Positions 44,136-54,183 of a DNA stretch of 64,000 bases are shown one piece after another (the stretch's first letter is position 1; the number at the start of each line of letters is the position of its first letter). The notes under the pieces are model-generated. The model saw nothing but the letters and a program-made list of their open reading frames with translations. It had not been told where the DNA came from and made no database searches. The stretch spans positions 62,001-126,000 of the forward strand of contig NZ_MQSU01000003.1 of assembly GCF_001907245.1 (NCBI RefSeq), given 5' to 3'. The DNA is from Boudabousia liubingyangii (GTDB taxonomy: Bacteria; Actinomycetota; Actinomycetes; Actinomycetales; Actinomycetaceae). Made by a program: the position numbers and the translations under genes.

Positions 44136-46529
44136 ATGACCCAGCGGTCTGAAGAAAACACCTCCCGCACCGAAGCGGAAAATTCCGCCGAAAACTATGA
44201 CACGATTGCTGATGCTGCCGCTACCGCAGATCAGCCCATGCCCTATGCAGAGCTAGGGCTCAAAGAAGATGAATATTTAGAGATTAAAAATCTTCTTGGT
44301 CGTCGCCCCACCAATGCGGAACTGGCCATGTATTCCGTCATGTGGTCAGAACACTGCTCCTACAAATCTTCTAAGAAACACCTACGTAAGTTCGGTCAAC
44401 ACACCACCGATGAAATGCGTGAACACCTACTAGTTGGCATGGGTGAAAATGCTGGCGTCGTTGACATTGGTGATGGCTACGCCGTTACCTTCAAGGTTGA
44501 ATCCCACAACCACCCCTCTTTCGTAGAGCCCTACCAGGGTGCCGCCACCGGCGTGGGTGGTATCGTTCGCGACATTATGTCAATGGGTGCTCGCCCAGTA
44601 GCAGTCATGGACCAGCTACGCTTCGGCGATGTGGAACATTCAGATACAGCTCGCGTGGTCCACGGTGTGGTCTCTGGCGTGGGTGGCTACGGCAACTGCC
44701 TAGGCCTACCGAATATCGGTGGCGAAACCGAATTTGACGCTTCCTACCAGGGCAACCCGCTAGTTAACGCCCTCTGCATCGGCGTCCTAAAGCATGAAGA
44801 TATCCACCTAGCCAACGCCTCTGGCGCAGGCAACCATGTCATCCTCTTCGGTGCCCGCACCGGTGGTGATGGCATTGGTGGTGCCTCGATCCTAGCTTCA
44901 GAAACCTTCACTGACGGTATGCCCACCAAGCGACCCTCCGTCCAGGTAGGCGACCCCTTCATGGAAAAGGTCCTAATCGAATGCTGCCTCGAACTATTCC
45001 ACTCTGGCGTAGTTGAAGGCATCCAGGACCTCGGCGCTGCCGGTATCTCCTGTGCCACCAGTGAACTTGCCTCTAACGGTGACGGCGGTATGCACGTCGA
45101 CCTAGAAACCGTACTACTACGTGACCCCACCCTAACCGCCGGCGAAATCCTAATGAGTGAATCCCAGGAACGCATGATGTGTGTGGTCACCCCCGAAAAC
45201 CTTGAAGCATTCAAGCAGATCGTGGAAAAGTGGGACGTGGAATACTCCGTCATCGGTGAGGTCACCGGAACCGGACGCCTAACCATTGACCATAACGGCC
45301 ACCGCATTGTAGACGTCGATCCTAAGACCGTCGCCCATGAGGGTCCGGAATACGATCGTCCCTACGCCCGCCCCGCTTGGCAGGATGAACTAAATGCCAA
45401 CACCACTGCCGACCTACCTCTGCCCCTAAGTGCAGAAGAGATCGAACGTGACCTGCTAAAGATGGTGACCAGCCCCAACCAGGCAGCCAAGAACTGGGTT
45501 ACCGACCAGTACGACCGCTACGTTCAAGGTAATACCGCGCTAGCTCAGCCTGATGATGCCGGTGTTATTCGCGTAGTACCCGAAACCGGTCGCGGCGTGG
45601 CACTCTCTACCGATGCTAACGGCCGTTTCACCAAGCTGGACCCCTTCACCGGAGCCCAGCAGGCACTGGCTGAATCCTACCGAAACGTCTGCACGGTCGG
45701 GGCCAAGCCCCTAGCCGTGACTGACTGCCTAAACTTCGGTTCCCCTGAAGACCCCGATGCCATGTGGCAGCTGGTGCAGGCCATTGAAGGTCTAGCGGAA
45801 GCCTGTGAGGAAATGAAGGTGCCCGTCACCGGCGGTAACGTTTCCCTCTACAACTCCTCCGGCACTGAAAAGGGACGCCCCGATTCTTCCATCAACCCCA
45901 CCCCGGTGGTTGGTGTCCTAGGTGTCATGGATGACGTCACCCGCGCCAACCCCTCCGGCTGGAAGGAAGAAGGCCTAGCGGTCTTGCTACTAGGGAAGAC
46001 AGAATCTGAACTCGACGGCTCCGCTTGGGCTTGGGAAGTCCACCAGCATCTAGGTGGTCAGCCGCCGCGTGTTGATCTGCAGGCAGAAATGGCTCTAGGT
46101 CGAGTCTTGCAGGCCCTCTCGAACAGTGAGGAAGGCTCCCTGCTGAAGGCAGCACACGACCTTTCTACTGGCGGTCTAGCTCAGACCCTAGTGGACTCTT
46201 GCCTACGCTACGGCGTCGGTGCTTCCATTGATCTTTCTTCGGTAGCCCGAACAGATAACTTACAGACCGCAGAAGTGCTATTCTCTGAATCAGGAGCAAG
46301 ATGCATTGTTGCGGTACCTGAAGGTTTAGTCCCGGCAGTAGAAGCAGCTGCGAACGCAGAAGAAGTGCCTTTCTATCGTCTGGGAACCACCGGTGGGGAC
46401 CTACTAACCATTGTTGGTGCGGATCGTTTCGACCCAGAGTCTGAAACCGAAGTAGAGGGTGACCTGATTACTTTGGATCTTGAGACACTGCAAGAAGCGA
46501 CCCAAGCAACTTTGCCGAAGCATTTTTAA
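44136..46529 (+). CDS. purL: FGAM synthase large subunit PurL
   Basis: ATP-dependent formation of formylglycinamidine ribonucleotide with PurS and PurQ. About 797 residues, small-type Pur[17 protein letters not shown] near 65, [26 protein letters not shown] near 110, GGETEFD near 195, [12 protein letters not shown] near 303, [13 protein letters not shown] near 555 and [11 protein letters not shown] near 670. The N-terminus is extended by some 30 acidic residues. ATG 44136 with GGAG upstream is preferred over TTG 44112. Confidence 0.97.
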   Translation: MTQRSEENTSRTEAENSAENYDTIADAAATADQPMPYAELGLKEDEYLEIKNLLGRRPTNAELAMYSVMWSEHCSYKSSKKHLRKFGQHTTDEMREHLLVGMGENAGVVDIGDGYAVTFKVESHNHPSFVEPYQGAATGVGGIVRDIMSMGARPVAVMDQLRFGDVEHSDTARVVHGVVSGVGGYGNCLGLPNIGGETEFDASYQGNPLVNALCIGVLKHEDIHLANASGAGNHVILFGARTGGDGIGGASILASETFTDGMPTKRPSVQVGDPFMEKVLIECCLELFHSGVVEGIQDLGAAGISCATSELASNGDGGMHVDLETVLLRDPTLTAGEILMSESQERMMCVVTPENLEAFKQIVEKWDVEYSVIGEVTGTGRLTIDHNGHRIVDVDPKTVAHEGPEYDRPYARPAWQDELNANTTADLPLPLSAEEIERDLLKMVTSPNQAAKNWVTDQYDRYVQGNTALAQPDDAGVIRVVPETGRGVALSTDANGRFTKLDPFTGAQQALAESYRNVCTVGAKPLAVTDCLNFGSPEDPDAMWQLVQAIEGLAEACEEMKVPVTGGNVSLYNSSGTEKGRPDSSINPTPVVGVLGVMDDVTRANPSGWKEEGLAVLLLGKTESELDGSAWAWEVHQHLGGQPPRVDLQAEMALGRVLQALSNSEEGSLLKAAHDLSTGGLAQTLVDSCLRYGVGASIDLSSVARTDNLQTAEVLFSESGARCIVAVPEGLVPAVEAAANAEEVPFYRLGTTGGDLLTIVGADRFDPESETEVEGDLITLDLETLQEATQATLPKHF

Positions 46530-46554
46530 ATATAAAACGCCAAAGGGAATTCCT

Positions 46555-47541
46555 ATGGACCATCTATTACGACGCTATCTTGACGAAGCAGCAGTCGAAC
46601 GAACGGAAGAGGAATATAACCAGTGGGCTTGTGGCATGCTGGAGGACCAGCTTCGCTTCGAGCGCACCGACACTGAAGATGGTTGTGTCATGACAGCCAC
46701 TGACGGTACCAAAATCTCTTTCGTGGTCACCTCTGGGGACATTAAGGTCGATTTCCGCTTCCCGGGTCAACAGCCAGAAGACCCCACCCTGCTAAAGGCT
46801 CACTGCGTGTGGGTTCCCGAGCTTCTACATGGCGGAACCTATCCGATTTATCTACAGGTCTCTGCCCTGCATTCTGAAAGCGACGTGGTACTGCACTCTT
46901 GCATCCACAAGGATGAAGACTATTGGAGCGTGCACCCCGTTCGCGACAAGTCTGTCGTTGATTTCATTAACTTCGATGGCACCACTTGGGCAGAGTTCGC
47001 AGCCCCCTTTGCTGACACGCTTTGGTTTGCTCGTTACACTCACGATGAGACCGGCGGCCTGCTGGAAGTTAGCACTGATAACATCACCCCCCAACGCCTA
47101 AACTTCCTGCTGCTGCTAGTCGCTGATGAATGCATGCGCTTGCTAGCTAAACGCCGCAAGGATTATGACGCCGGCCGAATCACGCCGCCGGCGATCCCGG
47201 ACAAGGGCGTGCACATTGTTAACTACAATCCCCGTGACTTCCTTGAAATCGCGGAAGAAACCCGTCTGCTAGTGCCCTTTAAGATCGTGTGCATCTGGGA
47301 AGATGGCGAGTTCCTGGGCTTCTCCAAAGACGTGGGATGCTTCGGTGAATATGAACCCGGCTGGTTGCTAGTTTCACCCACTTGGCACGAACAGCTGCTT
47401 ACTAACCACCTTCACTGTCGTCGCGATGTAGATGACTATGAAGCACTTGAGAAGGCTATTAGTCGTAAAGATCGTTTCCGTGAGCTGCTAGCGGCTTACC
47501 TTGACGAACTAGGATGTTTGCAGGAGACCGAACTTGTTTGA
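46555..47541 (+). CDS. Hypothetical protein downstream of purL
   Basis: 328 residues, soluble, acidic, no recognisable motif. Two sequence halves can be told apart: about 1-200 (DGTKISFVVTSGDIKVDFRFPG and FFVGDTLWFARY-like stretches) and 200-328 (VHIVNYNPRDFLEIAEETRLLVPFKIVCIW). The start at 46555 has AAGGGAA upstream; the longer frame from 46480 overlaps purL. It follows purL by 25 nt and overlaps the next gene by 8 nt, so all three probably share a transcript. Confidence 0.72.
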   Translation: MDHLLRRYLDEAAVERTEEEYNQWACGMLEDQLRFERTDTEDGCVMTATDGTKISFVVTSGDIKVDFRFPGQQPEDPTLLKAHCVWVPELLHGGTYPIYLQVSALHSESDVVLHSCIHKDEDYWSVHPVRDKSVVDFINFDGTTWAEFAAPFADTLWFARYTHDETGGLLEVSTDNITPQRLNFLLLLVADECMRLLAKRRKDYDAGRITPPAIPDKGVHIVNYNPRDFLEIAEETRLLVPFKIVCIWEDGEFLGFSKDVGCFGEYEPGWLLVSPTWHEQLLTNHLHCRRDVDDYEALEKAISRKDRFRELLAAYLDELGCLQETELV

Positions 47542-48133
47542 GAATGCCGTAAGATTCCTGACCAATGGTTCCGACTTCGCATGGCCCGATTACGACATGC
47601 GAGAGACCCTAATCTGTCAGCGCTTAGCAGCGGGTAACCTTTCCACGGTAACTTTCCCCAATGGGACCAACCTGCGAGTGCAATACCACCCCGAGGTTGC
47701 TTCGGACAATAATTTCTCATGTCATAAACCCTTGGTTACCTGGGAAATTTTCAGCCCTGACCGTAAAGGTAACAGTGAAGAGTTCACCCTCATGCTGAAG
47801 GGAACCCTAGAATCGCACGTCGGTGGTACCCATATTTTCACTGTGCAAAATGGGGACCACGCCCAAATGGCTGCCTGGGCGCGAGTCCTAGGCCCGATTA
47901 GCCTAGTTTCCTACCTGCGTCCTTCTACCCCCGGTTGGGATGCCATGAGCCTAACCAGTAAGGGTGCCCGTATCTTCCGTCAGGCTCCCTTCGGTCAATC
48001 CCTTTTGGTGTGCGAATACCGTCGCCTATCGGACACTAAAGCTCAGCTCATCATGCCCGAGGGTCGTACCTACATGATGTTGTTGAACTCGATCGTGGCC
48101 GTGGCAGCTAGCGAATCCTTCCACATGATTTAA
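47534..48133 (+). CDS. Hypothetical protein coupled to the preceding gene
   Basis: 199 residues from a TTG start with AGGAG about 8 nt upstream, overlapping the previous stop by 8 nt. Predicted beta-rich; contains STVTFPNGTNLRVQYHPE and WEIFSPDRKGNSEEFTLML, and parallels parts of the preceding protein (both have a short helical N-terminus followed by strands with an NGT/DGT turn), so the two could be distant paralogues. Function unknown. Confidence 0.68.
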   Translation: MFENAVRFLTNGSDFAWPDYDMRETLICQRLAAGNLSTVTFPNGTNLRVQYHPEVASDNNFSCHKPLVTWEIFSPDRKGNSEEFTLMLKGTLESHVGGTHIFTVQNGDHAQMAAWARVLGPISLVSYLRPSTPGWDAMSLTSKGARIFRQAPFGQSLLVCEYRRLSDTKAQLIMPEGRTYMMLLNSIVAVAASESFHMI

Positions 48134-48374
48134 TGCCGTCTTTAGATGAGCTGACGATCTAAAGTCGTCAGTTAAGGTGATCTGCAAAGGTCATCATCTA
48201 AGGTCCTGGTACGGGAAACCCTAAATCTGAAAGCTATCTCCCGGGCCCGCTGGTTCACAAGTTGGACAAGCCGGTCCGGGATTTAGTTAATTCAGGTTAA
48301 AACTGTCTGAAACTGCTGGTCATAATGGTCAGGTGGTTTTGCGTGAGCTACCACCGTGGACTATTATTTTTTAC
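48134..48374 (+). promoter_or_regulatory. Upstream region of trp operon with hairpins and probable promoter
   Basis: Two overlapping inverted repeats, TTTAGAT...ATCTAAA and CTGACGA...TCGTCAG near 48141-48174, may end the preceding operon. A CATAAT -10 box at 48321-48326 with weak TTAAAA at 48297-48302 (18 nt spacer) would start transcription near 48333, ahead of the leader peptide. Confidence 0.45.
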
Positions 48375-48413
48375 ATGCAAAGCAATCGGAATGGCTGGTG
48401 GTGGCTCCCTTAA
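48375..48413 (+). CDS. trpL: trp operon leader peptide (MQSNRNGWWWLP)
   Basis: A 12-codon reading frame with three consecutive TGG codons (48396-48404) immediately upstream of mutually exclusive RNA hairpins and the trp genes. Ribosome stalling at these codons under tryptophan shortage would release region 2 from region 1. Corynebacterium trp leaders also carry tandem Trp codons. The frame is too short for usual ORF lists. Confidence 0.88.
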   Translation: MQSNRNGWWWLP

Positions 48414-48469
48414 TGGCGAGCCGATAAAAGTCATACCATTCGCAGGCTCGCTACGGCGGGCCTTTTCTT
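48403..48469 (+). terminator. trp attenuator
   Basis: Region 1 GGCTC (48403-48407, overlapping the Trp codons) pairs with GAGCC of region 2 (48415-48422, GGCGAGCC). Region 2 alternatively pairs with region 3 GGCTCGC (48445-48451). Region 3 can instead pair with region 4 GCGGGCC (48456-48462) to form a terminator followed by TTTTCTT. This is a complete 1:2 / 2:3 / 3:4 attenuator. Confidence 0.88.
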
Positions 48470-48515
48470 ATACCTGGTCAGCCGCAAGTGCCCAAGCAGA
48501 AACGGAGAAGACCAG

Positions 48516-50162
48516 ATGAGTAAAGAACTACCCGCACCCCCGCAGGTGCTAACCCGCCAAGTCAACTATCAGGCTGACGGCGGCGCGATTCTGCGTCAAC
48601 TAACCAGCAAAGGCCTACTGCCGGTATCAGCTGCCGGCCTGCCCAAAGACTGTATCCTGCTAGATTCGGCAGATATCGCCTCCAAAGCCCAACTGACCTC
48701 CATTGCCATCCTTGATGCGACCGTGAAACTCACCTGCCGCGGCACTACCGTCACCGTTGACGCACTCCGTTCTGGCCCGGACAGTGAAGGCTCCATTACT
48801 CGTCTCCAAAATGAACTTTCCCAGTACGTTACGGACGTAGCTCCCGGCCACCTTGAGCTGGATATCCCCGTTGACCAAAGTATTACCGAGGAACGCGAAC
48901 GCCTGAAGGCCACGTCTTCGGCGGCGGCCCTACGGGTTTTGGCAAGTGCGCCTGTCCCGCACCCGCACTTGCCGCTGCTGGCGGGCGCCTTTGCCTTCGA
49001 TTACCTAGACAGTTTTGAGGACCTGCCGGCCGTCCCTGAAGGCCCAAATACCTGCCCTGATTATGTTTTTTATGATGCGGCGACGATCCTAGTTACCGAC
49101 CATCAAAATCAGAGCACCACGCTGGTGGGGGCCTCTTATGATCATGCGGGGATAAAGGCGCGTTTGGATGAACTGGAAGCCGCGATTAACCAGATTTCCG
49201 CGGACGAGGGCGCGCCCTCAGGTACTCCCGCAGCCACCCCTGAAGGTGCTGCTACCTTAACGGCCTACCCGACGACCTCGGATGAAGACTTCGCGCAGAC
49301 CGTCCGTGACCTGCAAGAGCACATTAAGGCGGGCGATATTTTCCAGGTGGTCCCCAGCCGCGGTTACACCATGGAGTGCCCGGACGCGCTGGCCGCCTAC
49401 CGGGTACTGCGCGCGGCTAACCCCAGCCCGTACATGTTCTACCTGGCCACGGAAGATTTCCAGATCTTTGGGGCCTCTCCGGAATCTTCCCTGCTGTATT
49501 CGGTGAAGACCGGGCAGGTGGCGATTCGCCCGATCGCGGGCACGCGCCCTCGTGGTTTGCGTGCTGATGGCAGCATCGACCACGAACTGGATATTCGTCT
49601 AGAACTGCAACTGCGCAAGGATGAAAAGGAACTGGCGGAGCACCTCATGCTGGTGGACCTAGCGCGTAACGACGTGGCGCGCGTGTCTGTCCCGGGAACC
49701 CGGCAGGTGACCAACCTTTTGCGCGTGGACCGCTACTCGCGCGTCATGCATCTAGTCTCCGAGGTCAGTGGGGAACTGGCCCCGGACCTTGACGCCCTGG
49801 ATGCCTTCCGCGCATCCATGACCATGGGTACGTTGACGGGCGCTCCGAAACTACGGGCGGCCGAACTGATCCGGGAGGTCGAGGGCGTTCGGCGCGGCTC
49901 CTACGGGGGAGCGGTCGGCTACCTGCGTGGGGACGGCGAGTTCGACACCTGCATCGTGATCCGCTCGGCCTTCGTGAAGGACGGGCAGGCTCTAGTCCAA
50001 GCGGGCGCGGGCGTGGTGGGGCACTCGAACCCCCAGTCAGAGGCCGCGGAAACCACCCACAAAGCCAGTGCCGTCCTGCACGCCCTCGCGGCCGCCCAGA
50101 ACGCGAAACTAGAAATCGCCCAGAATCCCAAGACCGCACTTGCCCAGGAGGTTCAAGCATGA
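48516..50162 (+). CDS. trpE: Anthranilate synthase component I
   Basis: Chorismate to anthranilate with TrpG. 548 residues. The C-terminal chorismate-binding domain shows IFQVVPSRGY near 275, SPYMFYLATEDFQIFGASPESSL near 305, RPIAGTRPRG near 345, DLARNDVARVS near 388, GTLTGAPKLRAAE near 440 and a C-terminal QAGAGVVGHSNPQSEAAET. The N-terminal feedback domain is present (residues 1-120). GGAG precedes the ATG. Its end overlaps trpG by 4 nt. Confidence 0.96.
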   Translation: MSKELPAPPQVLTRQVNYQADGGAILRQLTSKGLLPVSAAGLPKDCILLDSADIASKAQLTSIAILDATVKLTCRGTTVTVDALRSGPDSEGSITRLQNELSQYVTDVAPGHLELDIPVDQSITEERERLKATSSAAALRVLASAPVPHPHLPLLAGAFAFDYLDSFEDLPAVPEGPNTCPDYVFYDAATILVTDHQNQSTTLVGASYDHAGIKARLDELEAAINQISADEGAPSGTPAATPEGAATLTAYPTTSDEDFAQTVRDLQEHIKAGDIFQVVPSRGYTMECPDALAAYRVLRAANPSPYMFYLATEDFQIFGASPESSLLYSVKTGQVAIRPIAGTRPRGLRADGSIDHELDIRLELQLRKDEKELAEHLMLVDLARNDVARVSVPGTRQVTNLLRVDRYSRVMHLVSEVSGELAPDLDALDAFRASMTMGTLTGAPKLRAAELIREVEGVRRGSYGGAVGYLRGDGEFDTCIVIRSAFVKDGQALVQAGAGVVGHSNPQSEAAETTHKASAVLHALAAAQNAKLEIAQNPKTALAQEVQA

Positions 50163-50800
50163 GGGTCGTACTACTAGATAACCGCGATTCTTTCGTCTAC
50201 AACCTAGTGGACCTATTCGCCTATCAGGGCGCCAAGATCGAGGTCTACCGAAACAACGTCGCCCTAGAAACTGTTCTACAGGCCCTGAAGCCCACCGCGG
50301 AAGAGCAGGCCGCCGGGCAGCGCCCCCTACTGTGCCTGTCGCCCGGGCCGGGGCACCCTCGGGAAGCCGGCTGCCTAATGGACCTAGTGGAGCGAGCCCT
50401 AGCCGACGGGATTCCCACCCTGGGTATCTGCCTTGGGTTCCAAGCCATGGTCGAATCCTGCGGGGGAGTGATTGACCGGGTCGGTCCCGTACACGGGCAG
50501 GCCTCGGCCGTAAACCTCACCACAGAAGGCCGCCAGAACGAGTCCTTTGGCGACCTAGATGATACTTTCGAGGTAGCGCGGTACCACTCCTTGGGCACTA
50601 CTGAGCTACCCGCGCAGCTAGTTTCCCTAGCCGCTACCGAAGAGGGGATCGTGATGGCCGCGAAACATCACCAGCAGCCCATGATTGGCCTGCAATTCCA
50701 CCCCGAATCGATCCTCACCCCGGCCGGACCGCAACTAATCAAAAACCTACTTAAAGAACTAAGCCAAACCGAAACCCAGCACGCTAAGGACGCAAAATGA
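50159..50800 (+). CDS. trpG: Anthranilate synthase component II (glutaminase)
   Basis: 213 residues, class I amidotransferase giving ammonia to TrpE. VVLLDNRDSFVYNLVD at the start, oxyanion strand LSPGPGHP near 62, nucleophile Cys in GICLGFQAMVE near 92, and FHPESILTPAG near 182 with the His-Glu pair. Overlaps trpE and trpD by 4 nt each (ATGA), so all three are coupled. Not fused to TrpD, unlike the enteric form. Confidence 0.96.
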   Translation: MRVVLLDNRDSFVYNLVDLFAYQGAKIEVYRNNVALETVLQALKPTAEEQAAGQRPLLCLSPGPGHPREAGCLMDLVERALADGIPTLGICLGFQAMVESCGGVIDRVGPVHGQASAVNLTTEGRQNESFGDLDDTFEVARYHSLGTTELPAQLVSLAATEEGIVMAAKHHQQPMIGLQFHPESILTPAGPQLIKNLLKELSQTETQHAKDAK

Positions 50801-51822
50801 GCACCGACGTCACCGCCCTCATCCGCCAGGTCATCAACGGCCAAGAACTCAGCCAAGAGCAGGCCCAAGAACTATTCGCCGCCCTCTCTAACGGGGAGCT
50901 CAGCGAAATCCAAACCGCCGCCCTCCTAGCCGGATTGCACTCCCGCGGGGAAAGCGCCGAAGAACTAGCCGGAGCCGCCGCAGCCTTCCGCGCCGTGGCC
51001 ACCGAATTCCCCACCCAGCAGCGCGGCCTGGTCGACGTCGTCGGCACCGGCGGTGACGGAGCCCTGACCATCAACATTTCTACCGCGGCCGGCCTAGTCG
51101 CCGCCTCCCTAGGCGTGCCCGTCGCAAAGCACGGCAACCGCTCCGTTTCCTCTAAATCCGGGGCCGCAGACGTCCTCGAAGCCCTAGGCCTAAACCTGAA
51201 CGCCACCCCGCAGGAGGCCTCCCAGTCCCTAGCCGAAAAGGGCTTCACCTTCCTCTTCGCCCAGGCCTACCACCCGGCCATGCGCTTCGTCGCCCCGGTA
51301 CGCAAGGCCCTGGCCGCCCCCACCATTTTCAACCTGGTGGGACCGCTCATTAACCCCGCCCCACTGGACTACCAGGTCATGGGCGTGGCCAACCCCGACT
51401 ACCTAGACCTAGTCGCGGCCGCCATGGTCCGCCTAGGCCGCCAGCGCGCCCTGGTCGTACACGGCGATGGCCTAGACGAGCTGGCCGTCCACGGCCCCAC
51501 GCACGTCCGCGAAGCCACACCCGACGGGGTCAAGAGCTACCGAGTCACCCCCGAAGAACTGGGCATCCAAACCTGGACCGTAGCCGACCTGCGCGGTGGC
51601 GACGGGGCCGAAAACGCTGAACTACTCAAGGAAGTACTAGGCGGTAAGGGCCAGCCCGCCCACCGCGATGCCATTGCGGTCAACGCCGGTGCCGTACTGT
51701 TCACCGTCGGCAAGGCAGAAACCCTCGCAGAAGGTACCCAGATGGCCCTAGAACAGCTTGCCACCGGTAAACCCCTGTCCTACCTAGAAGACCTAGTCTC
51801 CGGCCCTCAGGGCGCCAAATAA
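50797..51822 (+). CDS. trpD: Anthranilate phosphoribosyltransferase
   Basis: 341 residues, glycosyltransferase type 3 family. The helical N-terminal domain (INGQELSQEQAQELFAAL) is followed by DVVGTGGDGALTINISTAA near 78, KHGNRSVSSKSGAADVLEALG near 107, and the substrate block HPAMRFVAPVRKAL near 158, FNLVGPLINPA near 172. Second step of the Trp pathway. Followed by the trpCB fusion after 27 nt. Confidence 0.96.
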   Translation: MSTDVTALIRQVINGQELSQEQAQELFAALSNGELSEIQTAALLAGLHSRGESAEELAGAAAAFRAVATEFPTQQRGLVDVVGTGGDGALTINISTAAGLVAASLGVPVAKHGNRSVSSKSGAADVLEALGLNLNATPQEASQSLAEKGFTFLFAQAYHPAMRFVAPVRKALAAPTIFNLVGPLINPAPLDYQVMGVANPDYLDLVAAAMVRLGRQRALVVHGDGLDELAVHGPTHVREATPDGVKSYRVTPEELGIQTWTVADLRGGDGAENAELLKEVLGGKGQPAHRDAIAVNAGAVLFTVGKAETLAEGTQMALEQLATGKPLSYLEDLVSGPQGAK

Positions 51823-51849
51823 GCAGCCCAGCCAACCCAAAGGAACCCC

Positions 51850-54183
51850 ATGACCACCACCCCCGAACCCCAAACTGGACTGCGCGGCTTCAAACCGGTC
51901 CCCGAGGAACTCCGCGAAAGCGGTACCGTCCTCGACCAGCTAGTGGCCCAGCGGCGCCTGCGGCTACCGGAACTAAAAGCCCAGTACGGTCACCTAAACC
52001 CGGCCACGCTGCCTCGTTCGAAGCGTGCTTTCGAGGACGCTCTACGCACTCGCGGGCAGGCCGGACGGGCAGGCCGACCGGCACTAATCATGGAGTGCAA
52101 GTCCGCCTCGCCCACCCTGGGGGAGATCCGAGGCAGCTACCAGCCCGCCCAGTTGGCGCGCGCCTACGCGCCCGTCGCCGCCGCGATCTCCGTGCTGACC
52201 GAACCGGATAGTTTCGGGGGATCCTACGAGCACCTAGCGCAGGTTCGCGCCGCCGTAGAACAGCCGGTCCTGGCTAAAGACTTCATCATCGACCCCATCC
52301 AGGTGATTGCCGCGCGGGCCAACGGGGCCGACGCGATCCTGGCGATGTTGTCCATCCTGGACGATGAGCAGTATCAGTACCTGACGGCACTAGCCCACCA
52401 GCTGGGCATGAGCGTCCTAACCGAGGTCGATACTCCCGACCAGCTACAGCGCGCCCTAGCCCTAGGCGCCCGCGTGATTGGCATTAATAACCGTGACCTG
52501 CGCACCCTGCAGACGGACTTGGCTCGCACGGAGGAACTGGCCCCGCAGATCCCTGAGGGTGTGATTATTGTGGGTGAATCCGGCGTGAAGAACCCGCAGG
52601 ATGTGGCCCGGCTAGCTGGGCTCACCGACGCGCTGCTGGTTGGTTCGCAACTTTCCGGCTCAGAAGACCCAGCCGCGGCCGCCCGCGAACTAGCCGGCTA
52701 CCAGCCCACCGGTGGTGCTGCGTGGTTAGCCGAAACCGCCCTGACCCCCGAATGGCAGCCCTTCAGCGGGCAGGAACTGCAGAACTACCCGGGTGCGACC
52801 TGGCACGGGCCGCGGGAAAACGCTGCTGAAAAACCGGTGACCTCGCCTGAAACTGAAGGCGCATCCTCGGCAACCGGGACGGAAACCAACCCGGCCCCGG
52901 AAACGGACGCGCCCACCCAGCTACCCCCATACTTCGGGGAATTCGGCGGCCAGTACGTGCCTGAACTACTGATCCCCGCCCTCGACCAGCTCGAAGCCGC
53001 CTTCAAAGAAGCCGTCGACGACCCCGAATTCATTGCTGAAGTCCGCGAACTACTGCACCGCTACCTAGGCCGACCCACGCCGGTCACGGAAACCCGCAAC
53101 CTGCCGCTAGGTGGGGGAGCCCGCATCCTGCTCAAGCGCGAGGACCTAGTCCACGGTGGTGCCCACAAGGGCAACCAGGTGCTGGGGCAGGCCCTACTGG
53201 CCAAGCGCATGGGCAAGACCCGCATTATTGCGGAAACCGGAGCCGGACAGCACGGCACCGCCACCGCGATGGTCTGTGCGCTGCTGGGACTGGACTGCAC
53301 CATCTACATGGGCGCGAAAGACATTGTCCGTCAGGCTCCGAACGTAGAACGCATGGAACTCATGGGCGCGACCGTCGTCCCGGTAACCGCCGGTGCGGGC
53401 ACGCTCAAAGACGCCGTCAATGAGGCCCTGCGCGACTGGACCGCTACCTTTGAGACCAGCCACTACCTGCTGGGGACCGCGGCCGGCCCGCACCCATTCC
53501 CCACCATGGTGCGCGAATTCCACCGCATCATCTCTACCGAAGCACGTGCCCAGGTCCTAGAAATGACCGGGAAACTACCCGACGTGGTGGTGGCCTGCGT
53601 GGGCGGTGGCTCGAACGCCATCGGCATGTTCGCCGACTTCATTGCGGACCCGACCGTGCGCCTAGTGGGCGTAGAACCCGCCGGTGAAGGCCTAGAGACA
53701 AACCATCACGGTGCCCCCATCCACGGCGGCAAGATTGGTGTTCTGCACGGGGCCCGCTCTTACCTAATGCGTACCGCCGAAGGCCAGGTCGAAGAATCCT
53801 ATTCGGTTTCTGCCGGCCTGGACTACCCGGGCGTCGGCCCGGAGCACTCCTACCTAGCCGCAAGTGGCCGGGTCGAATACGTGGGCATTGATGACGCGGC
53901 GGCCGTAGATGCCTTCCAGCAGCTCTCCCGCCACGAGGGCATTATCCCCGCCCTCGAATCCTCCCACGCGCTGGCCTTTGCCCTAGCGGAAGCGAAGCGC
54001 CTGCAGGAAGCCCGCGCGGCGGATGGTGACGATCAGGCAGACGAACCCGTCATCCTCGTCTCCCTTTCCGGTCGCGGCGACAAGGACCTAGAACAGATCC
54101 GCCAACGCCTAGGCGGCTCCTTCAGTGAGGACGGCGCGGTCTCTAGAGCCCGCAAACTAATCAACCAGCAGGGAGGCAAATAA
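51850..54183 (+). CDS. trpCB: Fused indole-3-glycerol phosphate synthase / tryptophan synthase beta (TrpC-TrpB)
   Basis: One 777-residue frame joins two enzymes. Residues 1-283 are TrpC of the enteric type, with all catalytic positions kept ([14 protein letters not shown] near 81, LAKDFIIDP near 141, LTEVDTP near 190, GINNRDL near 211, VGESGVKN near 241). Residues 284-357 are a flexible Pro/Thr/Glu linker with no TrpF-like strands. Residues 358-777 are Trp[14 protein letters not shown] near 362, PLP lysine in HGGAHKGN (K440; E. coli has AHKTN, so the Thr is Gly here), [27 protein letters not shown] and SGRGDKD. In relatives TrpC is fused to TrpF instead. trpA begins on the last base of the stop. 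Confidence 0.93.
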   Translation: MTTTPEPQTGLRGFKPVPEELRESGTVLDQLVAQRRLRLPELKAQYGHLNPATLPRSKRAFEDALRTRGQAGRAGRPALIMECKSASPTLGEIRGSYQPAQLARAYAPVAAAISVLTEPDSFGGSYEHLAQVRAAVEQPVLAKDFIIDPIQVIAARANGADAILAMLSILDDEQYQYLTALAHQLGMSVLTEVDTPDQLQRALALGARVIGINNRDLRTLQTDLARTEELAPQIPEGVIIVGESGVKNPQDVARLAGLTDALLVGSQLSGSEDPAAAARELAGYQPTGGAAWLAETALTPEWQPFSGQELQNYPGATWHGPRENAAEKPVTSPETEGASSATGTETNPAPETDAPTQLPPYFGEFGGQYVPELLIPALDQLEAAFKEAVDDPEFIAEVRELLHRYLGRPTPVTETRNLPLGGGARILLKREDLVHGGAHKGNQVLGQALLAKRMGKTRIIAETGAGQHGTATAMVCALLGLDCTIYMGAKDIVRQAPNVERMELMGATVVPVTAGAGTLKDAVNEALRDWTATFETSHYLLGTAAGPHPFPTMVREFHRIISTEARAQVLEMTGKLPDVVVACVGGGSNAIGMFADFIADPTVRLVGVEPAGEGLETNHHGAPIHGGKIGVLHGARSYLMRTAEGQVEESYSVSAGLDYPGVGPEHSYLAASGRVEYVGIDDAAAVDAFQQLSRHEGIIPALESSHALAFALAEAKRLQEARAADGDDQADEPVILVSLSGRGDKDLEQIRQRLGGSFSEDGAVSRARKLINQQGGK

